Shown here piece after piece: positions 1 to 7,530 of a stretch of 22,903 bases of DNA. The stretch lies in IMG/VR virus record IMGVR_UViG_3300037246_002943, positions 1 to 22,903 of that record, one strand, 5' to 3'. The notes beneath the pieces are model-generated. The model was not told the origin of the DNA. It did no database searches and was given only the letters and a program-made list of their open reading frames with translations. The DNA comes from a virus. A program made the position numbers and the translations under genes. Positions within the stretch are counted from its first letter, which is position 1. Every line of letters starts with the position of its first letter.

Positions 1-1
1 G

Positions 2-301
2 CCCTTGTTTGAATTCGTCAGCGATGGAGCAGAGCATGGAGGCAGCCGCTATTATGTCGCCAAGTTGGAGACGGGCCGCCGGATGGTTGTCATTTGTCGC
101 AATGGGCTGATCCTGGACGACCTGAGCGGCAGCACTATGGAAACGAGCATAGGTCAAGACCCCGGGACAGCGGGGCATGTTCGTGCTCTTTGCATTGACC
201 TGCGACACACAAAAGTGACTATCTACAGGAAAAGCGACCGCCAACCCCGCATGACCCTTTATCAGATAATGACCGCTGCCCCTGAATTGACCGACCCATG
301 A
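2..301 (+). CDS. Hypothetical protein, 5'-truncated by the window edge
   Basis: The reading frame is open to the first complete codon of the window, so the true start probably lies to the left; a TTG at position 5 could also serve, but no ribosome-binding site can be seen for it. The visible 99 residues carry short strand-like stretches (RYYVAKLETG, RRMVVICRNG) and no motif I recognise. The stop TGA at 299-301 overlaps an ATG at 298, and its last four codons lie inside a 51-bp repeat that recurs at the next gene junction. It is the first visible gene of a plus-strand operon of small proteins. Function unknown. Confidence 0.6.
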   Translation, partial: PLFEFVSDGAEHGGSRYYVAKLETGRRMVVICRNGLILDDLSGSTMETSIGQDPGTAGHVRALCIDLRHTKVTIYRKSDRQPRMTLYQIMTAAPELTDP

Positions 302-334
302 AACCGGGCCGGCGCTTGCCGCCGACCCAAAGGA
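284..334 (+). repeat. 51-bp duplicated gene junction, copy 1
   Basis: This copy matches 669-719 with two differences (positions 289/674 and 326/711). It contains an ATG at 298, a GC-rich core with a small possible hairpin (CGGC-GCTT-GCCG), and ends in the AAAGGA that serves as the ribosome-binding site of the gene starting at 343. In this copy the ATG at 298 is in frame with that next gene, so it could add a 15-residue leader. It looks like a duplicated translation-initiation region. Confidence 0.8.
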
Positions 335-342
335 AGAACCGA

Positions 343-675
343 ATGACTGACAAAACGCCCAACCCCATGCCCACCACCGAACGGCTTGCCGTTGCTCTTG
401 AAGCCCTTGACGACAATCGCCTAGTCGGGATGATACACCGCGCCAGGCACGGCTACTATGACGACTACAAAAGCACGCTGGTGCAGCCCCTTGTTACACT
501 CGTCAAGGAACTACACAGCTTTGGTCTGCCTGGCATGGTGCAGCGTGTCATTGATGGGGAGTTTGACAGCACAAAAAAAGAAGCAGAAGCCTGGGCGAAT
601 AGCCCAGAGGGACAAAGAATCTTTGCCGAGCTTTCTGAAGCCGCGCGATTTCGGCCCCAAAGCCGGCAGAATTAA
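343..675 (+). CDS. Hypothetical protein, 110 aa
   Basis: I chose the ATG at 343 because AAAGGAAG lies 7-10 bases before it. An upstream in-frame ATG at 298 has no such site, but overlaps the previous stop as ATGA and could be used by coupling. The protein is probably helical, with patches such as LAVALEALDDNRLVGMIHRA and a charged C-terminal half (TKKEAEAWANSPEGQRIFAE). No family is recognised. The stop TAA at 673-675 lies inside the second copy of the 51-bp repeat, so this gene is bracketed by two copies of the same sequence. Confidence 0.6.
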   Translation: MTDKTPNPMPTTERLAVALEALDDNRLVGMIHRARHGYYDDYKSTLVQPLVTLVKELHSFGLPGMVQRVIDGEFDSTKKEAEAWANSPEGQRIFAELSEAARFRPQSRQN

Positions 676-719
676 CCGACCCATGAAACCGGGCCGGCGC
701 TTGCCGCCGATCCAAAGGA
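669..719 (+). repeat. 51-bp duplicated gene junction, copy 2
   Basis: This is the second copy of the repeat at 284-334. It again supplies the Shine-Dalgarno (AAAGGAG at 714-720) of the following gene, which starts at 727. The internal ATG (683) here opens a 16-codon frame rather than joining the next gene. Confidence 0.8.
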
Positions 720-733
720 GACCGCTATGTTAG
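683..733 (+). CDS. Possible 16-aa leader peptide coupled to the next gene
   Basis: The ATG inside repeat copy 2 opens a frame of 16 codons (MKPGRRLPPIQRRPLC) whose TAG overlaps the ATG of the following gene (ATGTTAG). The geometry would allow translational coupling. There is no Shine-Dalgarno before position 683, so initiation would depend on ribosomes finishing the preceding gene, whose TAA ends seven bases upstream. It may be only a by-product of the duplication. Confidence 0.2.
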   Translation: MKPGRRLPPIQRRPLC

Positions 734-1311
734 ACGATATAAGAATATCTGAAATACTCACGTCCCACCCTGCCGTCGAACGGGTAACGTTGCGCAAGGA
801 AGAACAGACGTCCACTATCCAAACCAACTCCAGCGCCAACCTTGAGCCTTTGCTGGCGCAACTTGGCCTGGTGGTGGTGAAAACCAAGCGTCGCCGAAAG
901 GACCAAACCGGCAACCGCAACAAGCTCTGGCCCTACTGGTATCAAGTCCGAAAGGCCCCCCCAGGGAGCCACGTTCTGGACCATGACACTATCGTGGCCC
1001 TCGTTTGCGCCAAAGTCCTCACGCTGACGCAAAACGGCATGCCGGCGTCCATAATGAACGCCAGTGACGCCAACGTGGACGTGTTGTCCGCTTGGAGCAT
1101 ACGTTACACTCTGCGCAGGATAGGGAAGGGCCTATACCTCATGCGTTCTCTTGTTCCATCCCCAAACCTACACGTCTACCGGGGCGAGGATGTTACCCCC
1201 ATGAAAATGACCGTTCTAGATGCAATAGACCCGACCGCCGCCGAAATAGCCCCAGAGATTGCTTGCACGCAAGCAGGACCTGGAAGGGAGACGACCCACC
1301 ATGAAGCCTAA
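727..1311 (+). CDS. Hypothetical protein, 194 aa
   Basis: The ATG at 727 follows AAAGGAG with normal spacing. Visible features are a basic stretch around residues 52-65 (KTKRRRKDQTGNRNKLW) and a central segment rich in hydrophobic residues (TIVALVCAKVLTLTQNG). There is also a helix-strand pattern that might be a winged-helix fold (WSIRYTLRRIGKGLYLMRSL), but no confident family match. The stop TAA overlaps the next start by 11 bases. Near the 3' end it carries one copy of a 16-bp palindrome (1260-1275) that recurs elsewhere in other reading frames. Function unknown; DNA binding is possible but unproven. Confidence 0.65.
   Translation: MLDDIRISEILTSHPAVERVTLRKEEQTSTIQTNSSANLEPLLAQLGLVVVKTKRRRKDQTGNRNKLWPYWYQVRKAPPGSHVLDHDTIVALVCAKVLTLTQNGMPASIMNASDANVDVLSAWSIRYTLRRIGKGLYLMRSLVPSPNLHVYRGEDVTPMKMTVLDAIDPTAAEIAPEIACTQAGPGRETTHHEA
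1260..1275. repeat. 16-bp palindrome copy 1 (parS-like candidate, one mismatch)
   Basis: The sequence TGCTTGCACGCAAGCA differs by one central base from the perfect palindrome at 8552-8567 and 17348-17363. Here it is read as ACTQA inside the end of an unrelated hypothetical gene. The same DNA in three different coding contexts points to selection on DNA rather than protein. It is a candidate binding site of the ParB-like protein encoded at 15259-17334. Confidence 0.5.
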
Positions 1312-1624
1312 CATCGCCGAGCTTGCCAACATCTATGTCAACGCCAGATACACACTAGCCCAGGAGGACGCCGACGAGGACGCCGTCAGAATAGGCAAGC
1401 TGTTCGGAGCCAAACGCGACTGCCGAACGCTTGAAGCCGTTTTCCCCCAATTGACGGACTTGTCTTTTTCGCGCAATAAGCAAACTCGCCAATGGGACGT
1501 CAGATATGGCGAATCCACTGACTATTCCAACGAGTGGAGCTATCGCTACCCCGCCGACGCCGTGGCCCATGCCAAAAGGCTTGTCCGCGACATATTCAAA
1601 GAAGGAGACCCCCATGCTGCCTGA
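1301..1624 (+). CDS. Hypothetical protein, tandem paralogue A, 107 aa
   Basis: The ATG at 1301 is preceded by AAGGGAG with an 11-base spacer and lies inside the end of the previous gene. The C-terminal half contains the pattern RNKQTRQWDVRYG followed by AVAHAKRLVRDIF. The following gene contains NKKINQWDVAHR and AVARATTIIRDLF at the same spacing, so the two are tandem duplicates. The fold is probably small alpha/beta. The family is not recognised. The stop overlaps the next gene by 11 bases, consistent with co-translation. Confidence 0.65.
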   Translation: MKPNIAELANIYVNARYTLAQEDADEDAVRIGKLFGAKRDCRTLEAVFPQLTDLSFSRNKQTRQWDVRYGESTDYSNEWSYRYPADAVAHAKRLVRDIFKEGDPHAA

Positions 1625-2078
1625 TATTGACGCGCTATCCCTTGAGTACACCCAGGCGCTTTTCGTCGTCGCAAAAGCCGCGCGGGATGGAAAAGGTTAC
1701 GACCATGACCTCGTAGATATCCCGCATGCGATAATAAGCGTCATCCGTTCAATTTTCCCCAACGTGGGCGACGTCACCTTGTTCTGGAACAAGAAAATAA
1801 ACCAATGGGACGTGGCCCACCGTGACCAGGAGACCAGCCACACGTCAGCCGACGCAGCCGTGGCCCGCGCCACAACGATTATCCGCGACCTGTTTGAAGA
1901 CCTGCGACTTGCCGCCGGCAGCAGGGGAGAAAACCCGCCTGGGGCCGGAGAAGGCAATCCCCCCACCCCAGACGACTTGCCGCCAGGAGTCGCGGCGCGT
2001 TATCGTCTTGACCATCATCTGTTCCTACCCCGGCGCGTGACTTGTCCGCACTGTGGGGAGGCCTACCTGGAGAAATAA
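1614..2078 (+). CDS. Hypothetical protein, tandem paralogue B with CPHC tail, 154 aa
   Basis: The ATG at 1614 follows GAAGGAG with normal spacing; the longer upstream frame is only a shadow of the preceding gene. Residues about 55-92 repeat the paralogue A pattern (NKKINQWDVAHR, AVARATTIIRDLF). The protein then continues with a proline/glycine-rich linker (near residues 100-125) and a C-terminal CPHC motif. A single CxxC could complete a zinc site in a dimer or be a remnant of a ribbon. It appears to be a duplicated gene that gained a C-terminal extension. Function unknown. Confidence 0.65.
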   Translation: MLPDIDALSLEYTQALFVVAKAARDGKGYDHDLVDIPHAIISVIRSIFPNVGDVTLFWNKKINQWDVAHRDQETSHTSADAAVARATTIIRDLFEDLRLAAGSRGENPPGAGEGNPPTPDDLPPGVAARYRLDHHLFLPRRVTCPHCGEAYLEK

Positions 2079-2079
2079 A

Positions 2080-2439
2080 ATGCACCCCTTGAAAATAGAC
2101 CCGAAAGCTCTGCCCGTCGAACTGACCGAGACCGAGTTGGACGCCCTTGTCCGTATGTTAAATCTCAAAGGGCACAACGTCAAAGTCGCCAACATCCCCG
2201 GAAACGCGACCTGGGGAGCCAAGCTAGACGAGAGGCACCCCCAATTGGAAAAAGACCTGTGGTATTCTCTCGATTACCTGTTATGGGTGAGGGCCGCCGC
2301 TCTTCTCGTAACCAGTGGTTACACGCGCGCCGACGATGGCCCCGTCCCCGTTTTCAGCAAGGGCAAAACCCACATCAGGTTAGTCCGCAAATTGGGCAGC
2401 CTGGTATGGATTAGACGACGCGCCACCACTAGCATTTAA
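2080..2439 (+). CDS. Hypothetical protein, 119 aa
   Basis: The start at 2080 is set by GGAG seven bases upstream, at the very end of the previous gene. The sequence shows an acidic helix (ELTETELDALVRMLNLKG), a central LWYSLDYLLWVRAAALLV segment that is amphipathic or weakly membrane-seeking, and a basic C-terminus (IRLVRKLGSLVWIRRRATTS). I recognise no family. It sits one gene upstream of a ribbon-helix-helix-like protein in the same operon. Confidence 0.6.
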   Translation: MHPLKIDPKALPVELTETELDALVRMLNLKGHNVKVANIPGNATWGAKLDERHPQLEKDLWYSLDYLLWVRAAALLVTSGYTRADDGPVPVFSKGKTHIRLVRKLGSLVWIRRRATTSI

Positions 2440-2460
2440 GCGCCAACAGGAGGAATAAAA

Positions 2461-2691
2461 GTGAAGAACCGCAAAGTGAAGAAAAAGCGCCAAGTCCGCA
2501 CACGCGCTCCCGGAGGGGGCAGAAAGCGCCTGGCCGGACAGGAAGGCCCCAGGGCCGTGCGCTGCACAATAACCCTAACACCACAACAGGCCCAGGAGAT
2601 AGAGAACCTGGACCCTACATGCAAGCAAAACCTATCATCGGGCGTCCGTTTTCTTTACAAAGCCTACCTGACCGAAACCGGCCAAGGATAG
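2461..2691 (+). CDS. Small basic protein, ribbon-helix-helix-like
   Basis: The start is GTG at 2461, preceded by AGGAGG at good spacing. The first 35 residues are strongly basic (KNRKVKKKRQVRTR). The rest reads like a ribbon-helix-helix DNA-binding domain: a strand RCTITLTPQQ, a helix AQEIENLD, and a second helix SGVRFLYKAYLTE. Such proteins act as dimeric repressors or as centromere-binding ParR/CopG proteins. If the replicon is circular, this gene would be a possible partner of the ParM-like actin at the other end of the window, but that is speculation. It is the last plus-strand gene before the convergent junction. Confidence 0.6.
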   Translation: MKNRKVKKKRQVRTRAPGGGRKRLAGQEGPRAVRCTITLTPQQAQEIENLDPTCKQNLSSGVRFLYKAYLTETGQG

Positions 2692-2718
2692 CCGCGACCG
2701 AAAAGGGCCTTCGCATAG

Positions 2719-2946
2719 TTATAGTGGAGGAGGGTTTCCCTCGCCCCCCTCCAAAACGTCCCCGTCCCTGGGGGGGGTAGGTTGCTCTAGCTTGGCCGTC
2801 ACAACTGACCAACCGACTAGACCTCTTTTCCCCGCTTGAAGTTTGATGATGGTCACAATATGAATTCCTGCACCCAATTGGAGAACACGGTTCAGCAGGG
2901 GAACCCACTCTGCCGGCGTCACTTGTGGTTTTACATCGTTACCCAT
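2719..2946 (-). CDS. Small hypothetical protein at the end of the packaging operon, 75 aa
   Basis: The ATG at 2946 lies 16 bases inside the end of the portal gene, with GAGGG eight bases upstream, which is the usual arrangement in this operon. The N-terminal 55 residues look like a real folded protein (VTPAEWVPLLNRVLQLGAG, IHIVTIIKLQAGK); the C-terminal 20 are low-complexity Pro/Gly/Glu. Its position directly after the portal suggests an accessory packaging or head protein, but no family is recognised. Its end overlaps a hairpin that may be the operon terminator. Confidence 0.5.
   Translation of the reverse strand: MGNDVKPQVTPAEWVPLLNRVLQLGAGIHIVTIIKLQAGKRGLVGWSVVTAKLEQPTPPRDGDVLEGGEGNPPPL
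2725..2753. terminator. Hairpin at the convergent junction, possible terminator
   Basis: TGGAG at 2725-2729 can pair with CTCCA at 2749-2753, and GAGGG at 2730-2734 with CCCTC at 2738-2742 around a TTT loop; a six-base bulge separates the two stems. It lies where the plus operon (ending 2691) and the minus operon (ending 2719) meet. No long T-run follows on either strand, so termination function is uncertain. Confidence 0.3.
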
Positions 2947-5087
2947 ACGTCATCCCTCAAAGCCTCCAACTCGCAGCGACACCAACCGTCGCACTGTGTA
3001 CCATGCCCCGGAGCGATCCCTCCTGTTACCATCATCATGGCGTCCCAGGACGAATAGACGCGCCCCGGAGGTGGAGCGCCGTAAATTGGGCAATCTATGC
3101 AATGGTGAGCGAAAATGTTCAAAGTCCACCTGATAGCCTCAAAGGGGTTATCGGCCCCCTCGTGAGCGCCGATCCAGGCGGCATGCCAAACGTGCCCGCT
3201 ATACTTGTCTCCCCGCGAAAAGCCCTGGGTGGCATCTCTCACCGCTGTGCTAATTTCGAGGGCAACCTCGTCGGTTCGCCCTTGCTTGAGCAGGAGCAAG
3301 ATGGCCGCGATCCTGCCCTCCAGCTTGCCCGCGATATCGCCAAAGAGCGTGGGCTTGCTCGCCGGGTTGACACGGGCCAGTTCCCCATTCGGACTGTAGC
3401 CAAGCCAACTGTCGGCCAGGGCTATCTCGCCGTTCAGCACCTGTTGGACAGCGGGAGGGCCTGACGGAGCGCCGAAGCCCAACCAGAACGCCGCCCCAAT
3501 ATCGAGCACTGACCGCCCTCGAAACATCAGCAAACCGACCATGACCCAATCATCGAGAGTCGCTTGCATTTCCGAGTGGGAGGAGTCCGCATCGAGGGCC
3601 GAAATGTCGCCGGCCATATCCGCCGTCCAGCGTTCAAGATTCTCGCGCTGGGCCGCCGCGTTGTTATCGGCCAACGCCTGATAGGCCCCAAGCCGGTCTG
3701 CCGGCGCAGGCTTGGCCGCAAAAGTCGCAACCCCCGCGCGCCGCATTTGGCCCTCGTCGTCGTCATCCTCCTGGGCCTGCTCGCCGCCGTTGTCGTCCTC
3801 GCCATCATCAGAATCATCCTTGGCGCCATTTTCCGTAGACCGACCCGCGTCAGCCACAGAAAGTGGCATTCCTGGTATCACCTGCCGGAGAAAGTCCTCC
3901 GTCCTCGTGTCCATCGTCAGGCCCTTGACCGACCCCAACGCCCGGAGGAAAACCGCCAACCCCTTCAGGTCAATGATGCGAGGGCTGGAGTATTTCAGCA
4001 TTGGGAGACCTGTCATGGCCGGGTCAACGTACCAATCAAACAAGTAGGGCACAAGCCGACGATTGAACACTCCCGCGATAATTTCCAAGAACGCCTCGAT
4101 AGCCCTCATGAAGAAATCCTGAAGAGTGCCAGCAAGAGCCTGCGTCCCTACCGCCGTGAGACCCAACAGCAGCCACTGCACCAAGACACTCAAGGCCATT
4201 TCAGCGTCCTTCCGAGTTATGGCCTCGCCCAACCCCGTACTGACCGTTGACCCTTGCGGGCCACCGAACGTTAGTCCCCAATTATCAGGAATGACTGCTC
4301 CCATCATTCTATCCTGATAAAGTGCCCGAACTAGCTTGAGGGCTTTGGCCTCGTCAGACGCATCTCCCTTTTGTAGAACGGTGGAGGCCCCCGGGGGCAA
4401 CGTGACGATAGGGAAGCCAGCGTGCTGGCGGAAAAAGCCGGTCCCCTCCACTTGCTCAAGCCTCATTCGGTATTTTCGTGGCCTCACCGCCGCGCGATAT
4501 ATCGAAAGGCCCTCCGGGTCATTATTGGCCCGGTCTGTTCTGAAATGTAGCGACCGACTTTCCGGGATTAGCGCGTTATCACCCAGGCCCGTAAATTGCC
4601 ACATGCCGAAAAGCCGCCCCACGTCGTCATAGTTCCACTCCATCAGCGTCGTCTGTGGCCGCGCTGCAACGTCAGCAAAACCAACGACGCCGTCGCGCCG
4701 TTCCATCACCATCTCATGCCACGACCAGCCGTGGGCGAACATGGTGCAAATATCCGCCACCAGGTCTGGAAACGACAGGGCCGGAATTGAGTTGACCGAT
4801 TGCCACAGGTGATCAGCCGCCTTTTTATCAGCCTCGCCTTCCGAAGCCGGTTCTGCGCGCCAGCCTACCCCACGAATAGGGGCAGTCAACGCAGCGTACA
4901 TGGCCGAACAAGTGTGGTCAGTTCTGCGCATTTCATTGTAGGTTCGCGCGCCTTGTGGACCTCGTAGACTGGCGTCCGTCTCGATATACGCGACGACGGG
5001 CCCCCACGCCGAATAGCCCGTGGCCCCTATAGTTTGAAAAGGCGACGTGTTCTCAGCCGTTTTTTGCGATTGCTCGTCTAGTGCCAT
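2931..5087 (-). CDS. Phage portal protein (DUF935/Mu gp29-like) fused to a MuF-like C-terminal domain
   Basis: Portal proteins form the dodecameric ring at the capsid vertex through which DNA is packed. Residues 1 to about 410 match the Mu gp29/DUF935 type, for example HFRTDRANNDPEGLSIYRAA near 181-200 and the following KYRMRLEQVEGTGFFRQHAG stretch. Residues 424-446 are an acidic, disordered linker (DDSDDGEDDNGG, EDDDDEGQ). The rest ends in a cysteine pattern seen in MuF head-morphogenesis proteins: HHCIDCPIYG at 661-670, then GGIAPGHGTQCDGWCRCEL at 689-707. In Mu the two are separate genes, so this is a portal-MuF fusion of 718 residues. The ATG at 5087 has AGGGGG seven bases upstream. It follows the large terminase by 15 bases. 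Confidence 0.9.
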   Translation of the reverse strand: MALDEQSQKTAENTSPFQTIGATGYSAWGPVVAYIETDASLRGPQGARTYNEMRRTDHTCSAMYAALTAPIRGVGWRAEPASEGEADKKAADHLWQSVNSIPALSFPDLVADICTMFAHGWSWHEMVMERRDGVVGFADVAARPQTTLMEWNYDDVGRLFGMWQFTGLGDNALIPESRSLHFRTDRANNDPEGLSIYRAAVRPRKYRMRLEQVEGTGFFRQHAGFPIVTLPPGASTVLQKGDASDEAKALKLVRALYQDRMMGAVIPDNWGLTFGGPQGSTVSTGLGEAITRKDAEMALSVLVQWLLLGLTAVGTQALAGTLQDFFMRAIEAFLEIIAGVFNRRLVPYLFDWYVDPAMTGLPMLKYSSPRIIDLKGLAVFLRALGSVKGLTMDTRTEDFLRQVIPGMPLSVADAGRSTENGAKDDSDDGEDDNGGEQAQEDDDDEGQMRRAGVATFAAKPAPADRLGAYQALADNNAAAQRENLERWTADMAGDISALDADSSHSEMQATLDDWVMVGLLMFRGRSVLDIGAAFWLGFGAPSGPPAVQQVLNGEIALADSWLGYSPNGELARVNPASKPTLFGDIAGKLEGRIAAILLLLKQGRTDEVALEISTAVRDATQGFSRGDKYSGHVWHAAWIGAHEGADNPFEAIRWTLNIFAHHCIDCPIYGAPPPGRVYSSWDAMMMVTGGIAPGHGTQCDGWCRCELEALRDDVWVTM

Positions 5088-5102
5088 AATGTGCCCCCTT
5101 GT

Positions 5103-6566
5103 CTACTCCCAGGTAGACGCCTCTAACATAAGCAAATCCGGTTCGGACGGCGGAGCCGGCGCAGGGTTGAGAGCGATCCCCGCCAGCGCCAAAACGTAAG
5201 CGTCCGCCAAGTCATCCAGTTCACCTTCAGGAGCCTTGAGAGTCGAACCGTCAACGCTCCCCAATTGAGTGAAAACGTCAAAACTGTGGACGATGCTTTC
5301 CTCACAGCGGAAAGCGTCAGCCCCATAGTCAAACAACAAAGTCCGTCCCCGTGCCGACGACAGCCAGCCCGGTTTGTTGTCGTGGCCCAGGAGCAGCAAA
5401 AGGCGCGAGTGAGTGTCGAACCACAGCAGCACCGCATGGCCATGGTTATTTCTCTCGACCATGACCGCCGCCTCATTGTACCATAGCCCAACCTGGTCAG
5501 CGTAATCAGAAATCACCGCCGGTTGGACCCTCCCCCTAAACTTGGCGACTTCCTCACCCGTATTTCGATCCAAAACCACGAACGCCGAGTCGTTGCTCGT
5601 AGGATTACCCTCAGCCGGGTCTAGCCCGACGACGAATGAATCCCCAGGGGAGGGGAGACGATAGACCACCAGGCCAGGAACACTTGGGGCGTTTTCAGAC
5701 AAGTCGGTCAAGGGCTTGCGTTCATCGTAACACTGCAAGAGCCAATCCGCCGGCAGCCGCTTGTCCAGCTTGCGCGCCGAAAGTGCCTCCACGTCAGTGC
5801 TAGGGTATTGTTCCAATAAATCGTCGTCGGAGCCAGTCCGCCCTAAAATGTCGGCCTTTTGGGCAGCATACCAAACCGCATCCCGCCCAGGATGCACCGA
5901 CCACGGCAAGAACACATGCGCCCAATCAGTCAGGCCCGCTTTGGCCGCCCGATAGATATTTTTGAACTCGGAGCCGGGTCGGGTCTTGTCCGAACGCGAG
6001 ATAAGCCAGAGCCGCCCGCCCGCATCGATGGTCGGTTTGATGCTACGCATGAGCCGGTTTAGATTGATTATCAAGTCGGCCTCGTCAACCATGACGATTG
6101 ACGCCGTGTAGCTATCGCCCGCCGTCGTGGGGAAAGCCCTGGTGACACTCTCATTGGACAACATCCACCTATGATCCGCGTCAGCCAGGAAAGTGCGACC
6201 CTCTTTCATCCAATCGGGCAACCGTTTGTACATCCCTCGCATGCGTTCTGTTCCCAGGAGGTAGACCGCCTCGTCATCCCTGCGCGAGAAAATCAGCACC
6301 GAGACTATTGGAGCAAAAAGCATAAACCACAGGATGACGGCCAGCCCCAACCAGGTCAGGCCCAACTGCCTAGCTTTTAGGACCACCACCAACAAATTGT
6401 TAAAGAGCGTGTTGACCACATCCTCTTGTTCAGGCCATAAGTCAAACGCCACCCACCTTTTGGCTACCGCGTCGTAAATCTTGCAGTACTCACGGATGAA
6501 GTAAATGGGTGATTCTAAGCATTTCGCAAACTCATCAATTCGTTCCTGTTTCGTCGTCACTTTCAT
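5103..6566 (-). CDS. terL: Terminase large subunit
   Basis: This is the packaging motor: an ATPase that drives DNA into the prohead and a nuclease that cuts concatemers. Counting from the chosen start (487 aa), the Walker A-type KARQLGLT is at 64-71 and Walker B VMVDEAD at 158-164. The RNase H-fold nuclease shows D316 (VVGLDPAEG), E371 (VMVERNNHG) and the DDLAD cluster at 451-455. I chose the ATG at 6566, which overlaps the end of the small subunit by 32 bases; a longer frame to 6647 lies wholly inside that gene and its extra 27 residues look unlike protein. The Shine-Dalgarno is weak (GGGGCGAC). The portal follows immediately. Confidence 0.93.
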   Translation of the reverse strand: MKVTTKQERIDEFAKCLESPIYFIREYCKIYDAVAKRWVAFDLWPEQEDVVNTLFNNLLVVVLKARQLGLTWLGLAVILWFMLFAPIVSVLIFSRRDDEAVYLLGTERMRGMYKRLPDWMKEGRTFLADADHRWMLSNESVTRAFPTTAGDSYTASIVMVDEADLIINLNRLMRSIKPTIDAGGRLWLISRSDKTRPGSEFKNIYRAAKAGLTDWAHVFLPWSVHPGRDAVWYAAQKADILGRTGSDDDLLEQYPSTDVEALSARKLDKRLPADWLLQCYDERKPLTDLSENAPSVPGLVVYRLPSPGDSFVVGLDPAEGNPTSNDSAFVVLDRNTGEEVAKFRGRVQPAVISDYADQVGLWYNEAAVMVERNNHGHAVLLWFDTHSRLLLLLGHDNKPGWLSSARGRTLLFDYGADAFRCEESIVHSFDVFTQLGSVDGSTLKAPEGELDDLADAYVLALAGIALNPAPAPPSEPDLLMLEASTWE

Positions 6567-7275
6567 CAAAGTCGCCCCGTGCCCGCCGCAACGCCTCAAT
6601 GACCATGTCCGCCGGCAAGCCGTCGTCATCATCGCCCACGAGGGCATGGCGTGTCACCGGGTCAGAAACGTCAGCCGCCAGCCGTTGCAATTTGCTGGCC
6701 GTGTCAAATGACCGGATAAGGGCCTGGGTGTCAATCGCCATCGTAATGACTTCCCGGTCCCGTGTCAGTTGGACGACGTAGGTCTCGCCGTCCTTCCCTT
6801 CAATAGTCTTTGTCCTGCCCTTTATCAACTTTCGGTTTGTTTTGATGAATTGTGGCCCCTGCTTTAGAACAGTCCGCGCGAAATCGCGCAGGGCCGCGCC
6901 ATCGGCATAGTCGGCCCGCGCAACCTCCACCGCCCACTGCTCTTTTGCCGCTTGGGTGATCAGGGCCATATAATGGTCATAGTCGGCAGCCCGTTCATAC
7001 CAGGTCATGACCCCTGGCATTTTCGGGCCTGGACCCTTTGCACCAGCCGCCCAGTATCGCCATCGACGGGGCGCTTGCTTTTGGTCTATAACTGGCTGGC
7101 CCTCGTCTTTCCGCCAATGCCGGTAGGCCCTAGAAATAGACCTGGGCCTGGTCTGGGGGAGATAGTACAAGCGGAAACGACCGTGGGCCGTGTAAGTATC
7201 CCAGGGTTGGCGATCCCACGTTTGGGTCTCGTTTTGCTTGTATTCTGCCAGCACTTCAGCCGCTGTTCTTTTCAA
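6535..7275 (-). CDS. terS: Terminase small subunit-like DNA-binding protein
   Basis: The protein lies directly upstream of and overlaps the large terminase, the normal place for the small subunit that recognises the packaging site. The N-terminal region (about 30-100) has the spaced tryptophan/tyrosine pattern of phage terminase-type helix-turn-helix domains: RSISRAYRHWRKDEG, then APRRWRYWA and MTWYERAADYDHYM. The middle is a helical segment and the C-terminus is acidic (DFDESDDETG). The start is TTG at 7275, overlapping the stop of the preceding gene as TTGA with a weak GGTG site, so expression probably depends on coupling. The assignment rests mainly on context and pattern. Confidence 0.7.
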   Translation of the reverse strand: MKRTAAEVLAEYKQNETQTWDRQPWDTYTAHGRFRLYYLPQTRPRSISRAYRHWRKDEGQPVIDQKQAPRRWRYWAAGAKGPGPKMPGVMTWYERAADYDHYMALITQAAKEQWAVEVARADYADGAALRDFARTVLKQGPQFIKTNRKLIKGRTKTIEGKDGETYVVQLTRDREVITMAIDTQALIRSFDTASKLQRLAADVSDPVTRHALVGDDDDGLPADMVIEALRRARGDFDESDDETGTN

Positions 7276-7499
7276 GTGTTCACCATGTCTATAACGTCGA
7301 AGATTTGCTGGACCTCAACTATTGGCCCCATGCTCCGAACATGAGTAGGGAGCAAGGCATGCAGTTGTTTACGATTCGCCGGTTCCATTGGGTATTCTAC
7401 ACAGTCGCCCTGAAGCACATCTAGGCGCAAGCGCATGGCGCATCTAACCAAAGAACCCTCGTACAAAACCGTGATCAGGAAGGAAATAAATTCGCCCAT
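7272..7499 (-). CDS. Small hypothetical protein, 75 aa
   Basis: I chose the ATG at 7499 with GGGA nine bases upstream; a TTG eight codons earlier is an alternative. The N-terminus is hydrophobic (MGEFISFLITVLYEGSLVRC) and could be a short helix or membrane-associated segment. The remainder is mixed, with HALLPTHVRSMGPIVEVQQI near the end. It overlaps the terminase small subunit by four bases, so it is co-translated with the packaging genes. No family is recognised. Confidence 0.55.
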   Translation of the reverse strand: MGEFISFLITVLYEGSLVRCAMRLRLDVLQGDCVEYPMEPANRKQLHALLPTHVRSMGPIVEVQQIFDVIDMVNT

Positions 7500-7530
7500 T
7501 AGACTTTTCCCTTTTAATTGCAACTTTTCA

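Noticed and set aside
2925-4250. Long plus-strand frames opposite the portal gene
   Set aside because: They lie antisense to a well-supported portal protein, lack ribosome-binding sites and have no protein-like composition.
5769-5778. GCTTGCGCGC, a half match to the 16-bp palindrome, inside the terminase gene
   Set aside because: Only one half-site matches, so it was not counted as a copy of the candidate ParB site.
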